NCBI RefSeq assembly: GCF_020510685.1
Contig: NZ_CP075185.1
Span: forward strand, 4,555,275-4,619,274
Source: Dechloromonas denitrificans
Lineage (GTDB): Bacteria; Pseudomonadota; Gammaproteobacteria; Burkholderiales; Rhodocyclaceae
Length of the DNA: 64,000 bases
Direction of reading: 5' to 3'
A program made the translations under genes and the position numbers. Positions 28,210-36,567 of the stretch are shown piece after piece (position 1 is the first letter of the stretch; every line of letters begins with the position of its first letter). The notes under the pieces were generated by a model. That model saw only the letters and a program-made list of their open reading frames with translations. It was not told the DNA's origin and did no database searches.

Positions 28210-29262
28210 ATGAACACGCGCGGCCCCATTCTTCTTGCCCGTTACCTGGCCCTCGCCTGGTGCGGGCTGGTCGTCTACGGCAGCCTCCACCCGTTCAGCG
28301 GCTGGCGCGATACCGGGGTTTCGCCGATCGCCTTCCTCGACGGCGGCTGGCCGCGCTACTGGACCGGCTTCGATCTGGCGGCCAACGTCGCCGTATACCT
28401 GCCGCTCGGCTTCTTCCTGACCCTGGCGCTGCGCGGTCTGCCGGGTCGCTTTACGGCACCGATCCTCGCCGTGCTGCTGGCCGGCGGCGTCAGCTTCGGG
28501 CTGGAAACGGTACAAACCTGGCTCCCCTCGCGCGTGCCGTCCAATGTCGATCTGGTTTGCAACACTCTGGGCGGCCTACTCGGCGCGATCTGGGTGCAAT
28601 GGGTCGGGCCGCGAATTTTTGCCCGCATCGCCGCGCTTGAACAGCAACTGATCGCACCGGTGCGGCACGCCGAACTCGGCCTGACCCTGCTCGGCCTCTG
28701 GCTGCTCGTCCCGCTGTCGCCGGAAACCTTGCTCTTCGGCGCCGGCGATCTGCGCCAGTGGCTCGGCTTTACCGGCGCCATGCCGTTTGCAGCCGACAGT
28801 TTCGTCGTCATCGAAACCAGCATCACCGCCCTCAACGCCCTTGCCGTCGGCCTGATCCTGCGCCTGCTCTGCATCCGGTGGACGGTTGCCTACCTGATCG
28901 TGCCGCTCTTCCTGCTCCTCGGGCTGATCGTACGCACGCTGGCCGCCGCCGTTCTGATCAGTCCGGGCGAGGCGCTGGCCTGGCTGACGCCGGGCGCCCA
29001 GAACGGCTTGCTGATCGGCGGACTCGGTTTGGCCGTCGCCCTGGCCCTGCCGGCTACTCCGCGCCTGATGCTGGCGGCGCTGGCGCTGATGGCCGGCGCC
29101 GTGCTGGTCAACCTGGCGCCGCCCAACCCGTATTCGACGGCGGCGCTGGCCACCTGGCGGCAGGGACACTTTCTCAATTTCAACGGTCTGACCCGACTGG
29201 TCGCCACGCTATGGCCTTTCCTGACCTTGCCATTCTTGCTGCTGACCAGCCGTAAACCGTAG
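28210..29262 (+). CDS. VanZ-family membrane protein, 350 aa
   Basis: The N-terminal 130 residues carry the VanZ-like core (LGFFLTLALRG, FGLETVQTWLPSR, VDLVCNTLGGLLGA). The rest adds several further hydrophobic segments, making about nine in total. Function is unknown; the name comes from teicoplanin resistance but most members are unrelated to it. It ends 2 bases before a parS-type palindrome. Confidence 0.82.
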   Translation: MNTRGPILLARYLALAWCGLVVYGSLHPFSGWRDTGVSPIAFLDGGWPRYWTGFDLAANVAVYLPLGFFLTLALRGLPGRFTAPILAVLLAGGVSFGLETVQTWLPSRVPSNVDLVCNTLGGLLGAIWVQWVGPRIFARIAALEQQLIAPVRHAELGLTLLGLWLLVPLSPETLLFGAGDLRQWLGFTGAMPFAADSFVVIETSITALNALAVGLILRLLCIRWTVAYLIVPLFLLLGLIVRTLAAAVLISPGEALAWLTPGAQNGLLIGGLGLAVALALPATPRLMLAALALMAGAVLVNLAPPNPYSTAALATWRQGHFLNFNGLTRLVATLWPFLTLPFLLLTSRKP

Positions 29263-29263
29263 C

Positions 29264-29277
29264 GTTCCACGTGAAAC
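29264..29277. other. parS-type palindrome
   Basis: GTTCCACGTGAAAC matches the universal ParB site GTTNCACGTGAAAC. It lies in the gap after the VanZ gene, where the -35 region of the next gene's promoter would sit. Confidence 0.65.
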
Positions 29278-29286
29278 GGGACCGCC

Positions 29287-29292
29287 TATAAT
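29287..29292 (+). promoter_or_regulatory. TATAAT -10 element for the ferredoxin gene
   Basis: A perfect TATAAT lies 25 bases before ATG 29317, with a GGAGAAA Shine-Dalgarno between them. The predicted -35 falls on the parS site at 29264, so ParB binding could interfere with transcription. Confidence 0.5.
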
Positions 29293-29316
29293 GTTCTTCC
29301 CCCATGGAGAAACCGG

Positions 29317-29625
29317 ATGAGCTATTTCAAACACCACGTCTTTTTCTGCTGTAACCAGCGCGAAGCCAACGAGCAATGCTGCAATGCCGTCGGCGGAACC
29401 GAAATGTTCGCCTTTGCCAAGGACCGCATTGGCGCCCTGAAAAAGAATGGTGCCGGCCAGATTCGCATCAACAAGGCCGGCTGCCTCGGCCGTTGCGATC
29501 AAGGGCCGGTGATGGTCGTGTACCCCGAAGAAGTCTGGTATTCCTACTTCGACAAGGAAGATGTCGAGGAAATCATCAACGAACACCTGCTTAACGATCG
29601 CATCGTCGAACGCCTGAAAATATGA
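29317..29625 (+). CDS. Thioredoxin-like [2Fe-2S] ferredoxin domain protein, 102 aa
   Basis: The protein belongs to the thioredoxin-like 2Fe-2S ferredoxins (the fold of NuoE-like and cobalt-pathway ferredoxins). Cluster-ligand Cys candidates are in HHVFFCCNQ, EQCCNAV and KAGCLGRCDQGP. It is cytoplasmic and its redox partner is unknown. It overlaps the following hydrolase by 4 bases. Confidence 0.85.
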   Translation: MSYFKHHVFFCCNQREANEQCCNAVGGTEMFAFAKDRIGALKKNGAGQIRINKAGCLGRCDQGPVMVVYPEEVWYSYFDKEDVEEIINEHLLNDRIVERLKI

Positions 29626-30260
29626 GAGCGCTGGAAGAAAAGATCCTGATCGATGGCCCGGCCGGCAAGATCGACGTCATCATGGAACGGCCGGATGCGC
29701 CGCGCGGCATCGCGCTGATCGCCCATCCGCACCCGATCGGTGGCGGCGCCAATACCAACAAGGTGGCCTACACGCTGGCCCGCACTTTCGTCAGTCTCGG
29801 CTATGCCGCTTTTCGGCCGAATTTCCGCGGCGTCGGCGGCACTGAAGGCGTCCATGACGAAGGCCGCGGCGAGACCGACGACCTACTGGCCGTTCTGCAG
29901 GATGCCAAGTGCCGCTGCGGCGACCTGCCGGTGGCGCTGGCCGGCTTTTCCTTCGGCGCCTACTGCCAGACGCGCGTGGCCAAACGGCTGGCCGAAGCCG
30001 GGCACCCGGCCCAGCGCCTGGTGCTGGTCGGCACCGCCGCCGGCTTCGTCGAAGGCACCCGTCAGTACGACACCGAAGCCGTGCCGCACGACACCATTGT
30101 CATTCACGGCTCGGCCGACGAAACCGTACCGCCGGCCAATGTCTTTGACTGGGCGCAACCGCTCGACCTGCCCGTCGTCATCGTGCCCGGCGCCGACCAC
30201 TTTTTCCATCGTCGCCTGCACCTGATCCGCGACATCATCACCCGCGCATGGCGACACTAG
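29622..30260 (+). CDS. Alpha/beta hydrolase, 212 aa
   Basis: A small alpha/beta hydrolase of the dienelactone-hydrolase-like group. It has the oxyanion pattern AHPHPIGGG, nucleophile elbow GFSFGAY, acid in GSADETVPP and histidine in GADHFFH. It is flanked on both sides by overlapping genes (ferredoxin before, ABC ATPase after), so the three may form one transcription unit. The substrate is unknown. Confidence 0.85.
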   Translation: MRALEEKILIDGPAGKIDVIMERPDAPRGIALIAHPHPIGGGANTNKVAYTLARTFVSLGYAAFRPNFRGVGGTEGVHDEGRGETDDLLAVLQDAKCRCGDLPVALAGFSFGAYCQTRVAKRLAEAGHPAQRLVLVGTAAGFVEGTRQYDTEAVPHDTIVIHGSADETVPPANVFDWAQPLDLPVVIVPGADHFFHRRLHLIRDIITRAWRH

Positions 30261-31165
30261 GCGTCGTCAACCTTCGCAAGACCTATGCCGGCACCGCGGT
30301 GGTCGACGGGCTGTCCTTCGCCGTCGAACCGGGTACCTGCTTCGGCCTGCTCGGCCCGAACGGCGCCGGCAAGACGACAACCTTGCGCCTCTGCCTCGGC
30401 TTGACCGCTCCGGACAGCGGCGAAATCACCCTCAACAACTGCGCCATTCCCCAGGATGCCCAGCGGGCGAGGGCACGGGTTGGCGTCGTGCCGCAGTTCG
30501 ACAACCTCGACCCGGACTTCTCGGCGAGCGAAAACCTGCTCGTCTTCGGCCGCTACTTTGGCATTCCCGAACCCGAGATCAAGGCCCGCATCCCGCAACT
30601 GCTCGACTTCGCCAGCCTCGGCAGCAAGGCCGACGCCCGCATCTCGACGCTGTCCGGCGGCATGAAGCGCCGGCTGACCCTGGCCCGCGCCCTGGTCAAC
30701 AACCCCGACATCATTTTCCTCGACGAACCGACGACCGGCCTCGATCCACAGGCCCGTCACCTGATCTGGGATCGCTTGAAACAACTGAAGTCGGCCGGCA
30801 AGACGCTGATCCTGACCACCCATTTCATGGACGAGGCGGAACGCCTGTGCGACTCGCTGATCGTCATCGACCACGGTCGCAAGATCGCCGAAGGCAGCCC
30901 GCGCCAGCTGATTGCCGAGCAGATCGAACCGCAGGTCATCGAGGTCTACGACGAGGCCGGCGGCGACCTGCCGGGCTTTGTCGAAGCCCACCGCCAACTG
31001 GCCGAGCGGGTCGAGAGCAGCGGCGAAACGGCCTTCTTCTACTGCCGTGCGCCGCACGAGCTGCTCGCCCGGCTGGCCCTGGCCAGCGGTTTGCGTTACG
31101 TCCATCGCGCCTCCAATCTCGAAGACGTATTTATCAAACTGACCGGCCGGGAGCTCCGGGACTGA
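30248..31165 (+). CDS. NodI/DrrA-type ABC transporter ATP-binding protein
   Basis: The 305-residue ATPase has Walker [11 protein letters not shown], signature [10 protein letters not shown], Walker [13 protein letters not shown] and an H-loop in TTHFMDEAE. The C-terminal extension (about 225-305) is typical of NodI/DrrA exporters. It starts inside the preceding hydrolase (13-base overlap) and its stop shares a base with the permease start. The exported molecule is not known; nodulation is not implied. Confidence 0.9.
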   Translation: MATLGVVNLRKTYAGTAVVDGLSFAVEPGTCFGLLGPNGAGKTTTLRLCLGLTAPDSGEITLNNCAIPQDAQRARARVGVVPQFDNLDPDFSASENLLVFGRYFGIPEPEIKARIPQLLDFASLGSKADARISTLSGGMKRRLTLARALVNNPDIIFLDEPTTGLDPQARHLIWDRLKQLKSAGKTLILTTHFMDEAERLCDSLIVIDHGRKIAEGSPRQLIAEQIEPQVIEVYDEAGGDLPGFVEAHRQLAERVESSGETAFFYCRAPHELLARLALASGLRYVHRASNLEDVFIKLTGRELRD

Positions 31166-31923
31166 TGCAACTGTTCAACTGGCTCCCCATCTGGCGGCGC
31201 AATTTCCTGGTCTGGAAAAAGCTGGCCATCCCCTCCATCCTCGGCAATCTGGCCGATCCGCTGATCTACATGCTCGGCCTCGGTTATGGTCTGGGCGCCA
31301 TGCTGCCGAACATCGACGGCCAGTCCTATGTCGCCTTCCTGGCCGGCGGCACCGTTTGTGCCTCGACGATGAATGCCGCGACCTTCGAGGCCCTGTATTC
31401 GTCCTTTTCCCGGATGCACGTCCAGAAAACCTGGGACGCCATCCTCAACACACCGCTCGGTCTGACCGATGTGGTCGCTGGCGAACTGTTCTGGGCGGCG
31501 ACCAAGTCGCTGTTTTCCGGCGCCGCCATTCTCGTCGTCATCACCGCCCTCGGCCTGACCCACGGCCCGATGCTGCTCTGGGCGCTGCCGGCCATCGTCC
31601 TGACCGGCCTGGCCTTTGCCGCGCTCGGCCTGATCTGGAATGCGCTGGCCCCGTCCTACGATTTCTTCATGTATTACTTCACGCTGTTCATCACGCCGAT
31701 GACGCTGATTTCCGGCGTCTTTTTCCCGACCGATCAACTGCCCGGCTGGCTGGCCATGATCGGCGCCTGGCTGCCGCTCGCCCAGGGCGTTGCCCTGGTC
31801 CGTCCACTGCTCGCCGGCCAGATCCCGACCGACGCCCTGATCCATATCATGGCCTTGCTCGGCACCACCGTCGTAGCCTTCACCATTGCGCTACGGCTGA
31901 CCCGCCGCCGGCTCCTCAAATAG
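31165..31923 (+). CDS. NodJ-type ABC-2 transporter permease
   Basis: The 252-residue protein is a DrrB/NodJ-type permease with six hydrophobic segments. The conserved TFEALYSSFSRM and LISGVFFPTDQLP blocks are present. ATG 31165 is chosen because it overlaps the ATPase stop (TGATG) and gives the normal length; an upstream frame extension is not credible. It pairs with the ATPase to form an exporter in the inner membrane. Confidence 0.9.
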   Translation: MQLFNWLPIWRRNFLVWKKLAIPSILGNLADPLIYMLGLGYGLGAMLPNIDGQSYVAFLAGGTVCASTMNAATFEALYSSFSRMHVQKTWDAILNTPLGLTDVVAGELFWAATKSLFSGAAILVVITALGLTHGPMLLWALPAIVLTGLAFAALGLIWNALAPSYDFFMYYFTLFITPMTLISGVFFPTDQLPGWLAMIGAWLPLAQGVALVRPLLAGQIPTDALIHIMALLGTTVVAFTIALRLTRRRLLK

Positions 31924-31932
31924 AGTTCGCTG

Positions 31933-32250
31933 ATGGAAACCCTGCTCGTCATTACCAATTGTCCCGACGAAGAAACCGCCAACGCCATCGCGCTGGCCCT
32001 GGTCGAGGCCAAACTGGCCGCCTGCGTCAATATCCTGCCACGCGTTCAGTCGCTTTACCGCTGGCAGGGCGTCGTCGAATCGGCCACCGAAATTCCGCTG
32101 TTCATCAAGACCAGCGCCGAGCGCTATGCCGCGCTGGAAACAGCCATCCGCGAACTGCACCCGCACGCCATTCCGGAAATCATCGCGCTACCGGTCAGCC
32201 ACGGCTTGCCGGCGTACTTGAACTGGGTGGCGGCAGAAACCGTCCAATGA
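31933..32250 (+). CDS. cutA: Divalent-cation tolerance protein CutA
   Basis: CutA is a small trimeric ferredoxin-like protein linked to copper tolerance in E. coli. The 105-residue length is standard. The family blocks are VEAKLAACVNILP, LYRWQGVVE, FIKTSAERYAAL and HPHAIPEIIALPV. In many proteobacteria cutA precedes dsbD, as here, with a 4-base overlap. Confidence 0.95.
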   Translation: METLLVITNCPDEETANAIALALVEAKLAACVNILPRVQSLYRWQGVVESATEIPLFIKTSAERYAALETAIRELHPHAIPEIIALPVSHGLPAYLNWVAAETVQ

Positions 32251-34001
32251 CCATGCGCAGCCTATTCCTCCTCTTTTCCTTGCTGTTCTCGCTAGCCCAT
32301 GCCGACGAATTTCTCGATCCGGCTGTCGCCTTCAAGCCGTCGGCGCGCGCCCTCGATGGGCAAACCGTCGAAGTCACCTACGCGATCGCCAAAGGCTATT
32401 ACCTGTACCGGCATGCCTTCCGGGTCGCCGTCGAAGGCGAAGCCGCGACACTGGGCGAACTGCAGATTCCCAAGGGCAAGGAAAAGGACGACGAGAACTT
32501 CGGCAAGGTCGAGGTCTATTACAAGACGGTAGCCATTCGCGTACCAGTCGCACGCAATGCCTCGGGCGCCTTGGCGCTCAAGCTGAACGTCACCTCGCAA
32601 GGCTGTGCCGATGCCGGCGTCTGCTATCCGCCGAAAACCCAGGCGGTCAGCCTCGAACTGCCCGATCCGGCCAGCACACCGTCGGCAGCTGGCGGCGCCG
32701 CGGCAACCGACGGCAACGAAAGCGGCACGATCGCCAATACGCTGAAGAATGCCGGCTTCTGGGCCATTCTCGCCTTCTTTTTCCTGGCCGGCCTCGGCTT
32801 GTCGCTGACCCCCTGTGTCTTCCCGATGATCCCCATCCTCTCGGGCATCATCGCCGGACAAGGGCACAAGATATCGCACGGCCGGGGCTTGGCCCTGTCG
32901 CTCACCTACGTCCTCGGGATGGCGGTGACCTACGCCGCAGCCGGCGTCGCTGCCGGCCTGACCGGCACGCTGCTTTCCGCCGCGCTGCAGAATGCCTGGG
33001 TACTGAGCAGCTTTGCGCTGGTTTTCGTGGTCTTGTCGTTCTCGATGTTCGGCTTCTACGAATTGCAACTGCCCAGTTCGCTGCAAAGCAAATTGTCGGA
33101 CGAAGCGGGCCACCTGCAGGGCGGGCGCGGTATCGGCGTCTTCCTGATGGGCGCCCTGTCGGCCTTGATCGTCGGTCCCTGCGTCGCCGCACCGCTCGCC
33201 GGCGCCTTGCTCTACATCGGCCAGACCGGCGATGCCGTACTCGGCGGCACCGCGCTGTTCGTCATGGCCCTGGGCATGGGCGCGCCGCTGATCGCGGTCG
33301 GCGTCGCCGGCGGTTCGCTGCTGCCGAAAACCGGGCCGTGGATGGAGGCCGTCAAGAAAGCCTTCGGCGTGCTGCTGCTGGCCACCGCCATCTGGCTGAT
33401 CGCGCCGGTCATCCCGGCCGTTGTCGAAATGCTGGCCTGGGCGGCGCTGCTGATCATCCCGGCCATCTACCTGCATGCGCTCGACCCGCTGCCGCCGCAC
33501 GCCAAGGGCTGGCATCGCTTCTGGAAAGGCATCGGCATCGTCATGCTGCTGACCGGCGCCGCCTTGCTGCTCGGCGCCCTGGCCGGCAGCCGCGACCCGC
33601 TGCAGCCGCTGGCCGGACTGCGCGGCCAGGCCCAGGCGGCGGAGATCAAGAAACTGCCGTTCGAACCAGTCGCCTCGCTGGCCGAACTGGAAAGCAAAGT
33701 CATGGCCGCCGGGCAACCGGTAATGCTCGATTTCTATGCCGACTGGTGCGTGTCGTGCAAGGAAATGGAGCGGTTCACCTTCTCCGAGGCAGCGGTGCAA
33801 GCCAAGCTGGCTGGCTTCAAGCTGCTCAAGGCCGACGTCACCGGCAACACCGCCGAGGACAAGGCGCTGCTCGCCCGGTTCAATCTCTACGGCCCGCCGG
33901 GTATCCTGTTTTTCGACAAACAGGGCAAGGAAATCAAGGCAGTCCGGGTCGTCGGCTTCCAGAACGCCGCGGCGTTCCTGCAGTCGCTGGAGCGGCTGTA
34001 A
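32247..34001 (+). CDS. dsbD: Thiol:disulfide interchange protein DsbD
   Basis: DsbD carries reducing power from cytoplasmic thioredoxin to periplasmic DsbC and cytochrome c maturation proteins. The 584-residue protein has all three parts. A signal peptide is followed by the periplasmic alpha domain, with Cys pair around CADAGVCYPP. An eight-segment membrane beta domain has LTPCVFPMIPIL. The C-terminal thioredoxin-like gamma domain has C501-V-S-C504. ATG 32247 overlaps cutA and gives the proper signal peptide. Confidence 0.95.
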   Translation: MTMRSLFLLFSLLFSLAHADEFLDPAVAFKPSARALDGQTVEVTYAIAKGYYLYRHAFRVAVEGEAATLGELQIPKGKEKDDENFGKVEVYYKTVAIRVPVARNASGALALKLNVTSQGCADAGVCYPPKTQAVSLELPDPASTPSAAGGAAATDGNESGTIANTLKNAGFWAILAFFFLAGLGLSLTPCVFPMIPILSGIIAGQGHKISHGRGLALSLTYVLGMAVTYAAAGVAAGLTGTLLSAALQNAWVLSSFALVFVVLSFSMFGFYELQLPSSLQSKLSDEAGHLQGGRGIGVFLMGALSALIVGPCVAAPLAGALLYIGQTGDAVLGGTALFVMALGMGAPLIAVGVAGGSLLPKTGPWMEAVKKAFGVLLLATAIWLIAPVIPAVVEMLAWAALLIIPAIYLHALDPLPPHAKGWHRFWKGIGIVMLLTGAALLLGALAGSRDPLQPLAGLRGQAQAAEIKKLPFEPVASLAELESKVMAAGQPVMLDFYADWCVSCKEMERFTFSEAAVQAKLAGFKLLKADVTGNTAEDKALLARFNLYGPPGILFFDKQGKEIKAVRVVGFQNAAAFLQSLERL

Positions 34002-34071
34002 CCGTTCGCTAGCCAACCCGGCCGGCCGGCCGCGCCGATCTTTGGCGAATCACGAAAAGCGCCGCTAACTT

Positions 34072-34099
34072 TTGTAAAAAGAAGGCCTTGCGCTAAAAT
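34072..34099 (+). promoter_or_regulatory. Promoter of the pigment operon
   Basis: TTGTAA (34072-34077) and TAAAAT (34094-34099) are separated by 16 bases. This predicts a start of transcription near 34106, only about three bases before ATG 34109. No Shine-Dalgarno is seen, so the first message may be leaderless. Confidence 0.5.
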
Positions 34100-34108
34100 G
34101 CGCCGACC

Positions 34109-34345
34109 ATGGAATCCCTTAGCCTGATACGCGATTTTCTCCAGGACCGGCTCGGCACGACGCCCGACAAGGTCACTCCCGAAGCCCCGCTCGCTACACT
34201 CGGCGTCGATTCGCTGATGATGCTCGAATTGATGTTCGAATTTGAAGACCGTTTCGGCATCACCCTCTCCAAAGACCTGAAAAGCCCCGAGACTGTCGGC
34301 GAAATGGCTGCGCTGATGGACCGGCTGCGCAGCGAACAAAGCTGA
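34109..34345 (+). CDS. Acyl carrier protein, first of the aryl-polyene operon
   Basis: The 78-residue acyl carrier protein is expected to carry the growing polyketide chain on a phosphopantetheine attached to S35 in LGVDSLMMLEL. It starts the long plus-strand operon. A second carrier protein is encoded at 35615, which is the usual two-ACP arrangement of aryl-polyene clusters. The next gene begins 3 bases after its stop. Confidence 0.92.
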   Translation: MESLSLIRDFLQDRLGTTPDKVTPEAPLATLGVDSLMMLELMFEFEDRFGITLSKDLKSPETVGEMAALMDRLRSEQS

Positions 34346-34348
34346 AGC

Positions 34349-35596
34349 ATGAACCAGCGTCGGGTGGCCATTACCGGGCTGGGGCTCGTCAGCCCCTACG
34401 GCGGCGATCTGCCGGATTTTTTCGCGCGCCTGCTGGCCGGTGAGTCGGCGGTCCGTTTTCTCCACACCGACGACGTTCCCCGGCCGTTGCGCATTCCCTT
34501 CGTCAGCTGTCCCGGCTTCAGTGCCGAGACGACGCTCGGTCGGGCACTGGCCGGGACGATGGACCGCTTCGCCCAGCTCGGTACCGCCGCCGCCTTCAGC
34601 GCCTGGGAAGATGCCGGCCTGACGCGCGGCCAGTTTCCGGAAAACCGCGACAACTGGGGCGTTGCCTGGGGTACGGCACTGGGCGGCACGCTGGCCTACG
34701 AAAAAGGCTACCGCGAGTTGTGGCAAAACGGCCGCGAGCGGGTTTCGCCGCTTTCCGTCATTCTCGGCATGAACAACGCGGCCAACGCCCACATTTCAAT
34801 CCAGCTCGGCCTTGGCGGCGTCAGCATGAGCCACACCGTGGCCTGTGCCTCGTCGGCCATCGCCATCGGCGAAGCCTTCCGCCGCGTGCGCAGCGGCGAA
34901 GCGCCGGTGATGCTGACCGGTGGTTCCGATGCGCCGCAGGCCTACGGCGTCGCCCGGGCCTGGGAAGCGTTGCGCGTCATGGCCAGCGGTGATGAACAGA
35001 CCTCGCCGCAAGCCTGTCGGCCGTTCAGCGCCGACCGCACCGGCCTGGTCCTGGCCGAGGGCGGGGCGGCCCTGGTCCTTGAAGACTGGGCCCATGCCGT
35101 CGCTCGCGGCGCCCGCATCCACGGCGAACTGGTCGGCTACGGCACGAGTTGCGACCACAGCCACCTGGTCCGTCCGGAAGCGGCCGGCCAGGTCCGGGCG
35201 CTCAACGCCGCGCTGGCCGACGGCGGCCTGACGCCCGCCGACATCGATTACGTCAACGCCCACGGCACGGCCACCGCCGAGGGCGATCCGGTCGAAGTGG
35301 CGGCGCTCCGGGCGGTATTCGGCGAGCGGGCCAGCCGCCTGCCGATCAGCGCCACCAAATCGATGCACGGCCACCAGCTCGGTGCGGCCGGCGCCATCGA
35401 GGCCATCGTCACGGTACTCGCCCTGCGCGACCAGGCCATTCCGCCGACCGCCCATCTCGCCACGCTCGACCCGGCCTGCGTCGGTGTCGACCACGTGCGC
35501 AGCGTCCGACGCGACCAGCCGTTGCGGGCCGCCTTGTCGAACTCCTTTGCCTTTGGCGGCAGCAACGCGGTACTCGCGTTCCGCGCCCCAGCCTAA
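34349..35596 (+). CDS. Beta-ketoacyl-ACP synthase (complete active site)
   Basis: The 415-residue ketosynthase has a complete Cys-His-His triad: C166 in TVACASSA, H305 in NAHGTAT, and H342 in KSMHGH. It condenses malonyl-ACP onto an acyl starter. It sits between two ACP genes in the aryl-polyene operon. It is one of two complete ketosynthases; the other is at 45424. Which one starts the chain and which extends it cannot be told from sequence here. Confidence 0.93.
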   Translation: MNQRRVAITGLGLVSPYGGDLPDFFARLLAGESAVRFLHTDDVPRPLRIPFVSCPGFSAETTLGRALAGTMDRFAQLGTAAAFSAWEDAGLTRGQFPENRDNWGVAWGTALGGTLAYEKGYRELWQNGRERVSPLSVILGMNNAANAHISIQLGLGGVSMSHTVACASSAIAIGEAFRRVRSGEAPVMLTGGSDAPQAYGVARAWEALRVMASGDEQTSPQACRPFSADRTGLVLAEGGAALVLEDWAHAVARGARIHGELVGYGTSCDHSHLVRPEAAGQVRALNAALADGGLTPADIDYVNAHGTATAEGDPVEVAALRAVFGERASRLPISATKSMHGHQLGAAGAIEAIVTVLALRDQAIPPTAHLATLDPACVGVDHVRSVRRDQPLRAALSNSFAFGGSNAVLAFRAPA

Positions 35597-35614
35597 TCCC
35601 ACGGAAGTCCTGCC

Positions 35615-35899
35615 ATGCCCCAAGAAATCTCCCCGGAAACCGTCGAAGCGCTACTGCCGGAAGTTGCCGAGCTGATCGTTACGGCGCTCAATCTCGAGGT
35701 GGCAGCCGGCGAAATCGAAGCCGATGCGCCACTGTTCGGCGAAGGCCTGGGCCTCGACTCGATCGACGTGCTGGAAATTGCCCTGGTCATTTCCAAGCGT
35801 TACGGCTTCCAGCTGCGTTCCGACAACCAGGATAACGTGCGCATCTTCACCTCGCTGCGCACGCTGGCCAGCCACATCGCCAGCCAGCGGACGAAATGA
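35615..35899 (+). CDS. Acyl carrier protein, second of the aryl-polyene operon
   Basis: The 94-residue carrier protein has the phosphopantetheine serine S49 in GLGLDSIDVLEI and the usual four-helix pattern. It differs from the first ACP (34109) in length and in having a longer N-terminal helix. It overlaps the following membrane protein by 4 bases. It probably carries the starter or growing chain in pigment synthesis. Confidence 0.92.
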   Translation: MPQEISPETVEALLPEVAELIVTALNLEVAAGEIEADAPLFGEGLGLDSIDVLEIALVISKRYGFQLRSDNQDNVRIFTSLRTLASHIASQRTK

Positions 35900-36567
35900 A
35901 ACTGACCCCGGCCATCATCCTGCGCGGTCTTGCCCTGATCATCCTCGTCATCACCTGGGCGGTGCTCGCCCACCTCGGCAGCGCCGGCGATGCCAATCGC
36001 GATTTCTCCGCCGCCCTAGCCACCGCGCCGATCGTCGCGATCGGCGTCATGCTCCTGTGGCGGGCCAGCAACCCGCTGTGGATCGCCCTCGGCTGCTTTG
36101 CCGTCCTCGCGCTGCTCGCCTGGGCCTGGCCGGCGCTCCGCCAGAACGTCCCGCTGCTCTACTACATCCAGCATCTCGGGACCAATCTGGCGCTCGCCAC
36201 GCTGTTCGGGCGCAGCCTGTTCGGCGGCGGCGAATCCCTCGTCACGCAGTTCGCCCGGATGGCCCATTGCGGCGCCATTTCCGGCGCCCAGGCCCGCTAC
36301 ACCCGGCAAGTCACCATCGCCTGGACGATCTTCTTCCTGAGCACCGCGCTCGTCTCAAGCGGCCTGTTCTGGCTCGGCCAGATGGCTGCCTGGTCGATTT
36401 TCGCCAATCTGCTGACCGTGCCGATGGTCGCCTTGATGTTCATCGTCGAACACCTCTGTCGCCAGCGCATCCTGCCGCCGGACGACCGCTCCACCATCGC
36501 CGATACCATTCGCGGCTACCGCGCCGCGATGCAGCATCGCACCGACACGCTGGCCAACCACCCATGA
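35896..36567 (+). CDS. COG4648-type membrane protein of the aryl-polyene operon
   Basis: The 223-residue protein has about five to six hydrophobic segments and the conserved stretch LLYYIQHLGTNLALA with GRSLFGGGESLVTQ. Proteins of this type occur in aryl-polyene clusters between the ACP and the ligase and have no proven role. It overlaps both neighbours by 4 bases. Confidence 0.85.
   Translation: MKLTPAIILRGLALIILVITWAVLAHLGSAGDANRDFSAALATAPIVAIGVMLLWRASNPLWIALGCFAVLALLAWAWPALRQNVPLLYYIQHLGTNLALATLFGRSLFGGGESLVTQFARMAHCGAISGAQARYTRQVTIAWTIFFLSTALVSSGLFWLGQMAAWSIFANLLTVPMVALMFIVEHLCRQRILPPDDRSTIADTIRGYRAAMQHRTDTLANHP

Noticed and set aside
35485..35500. Further CACGTG hexamers as parS candidates
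   Set aside because: CACGTG in contexts such as 35491 or 50080 does not carry the flanking GTT/AAC arms, so these are chance occurrences.
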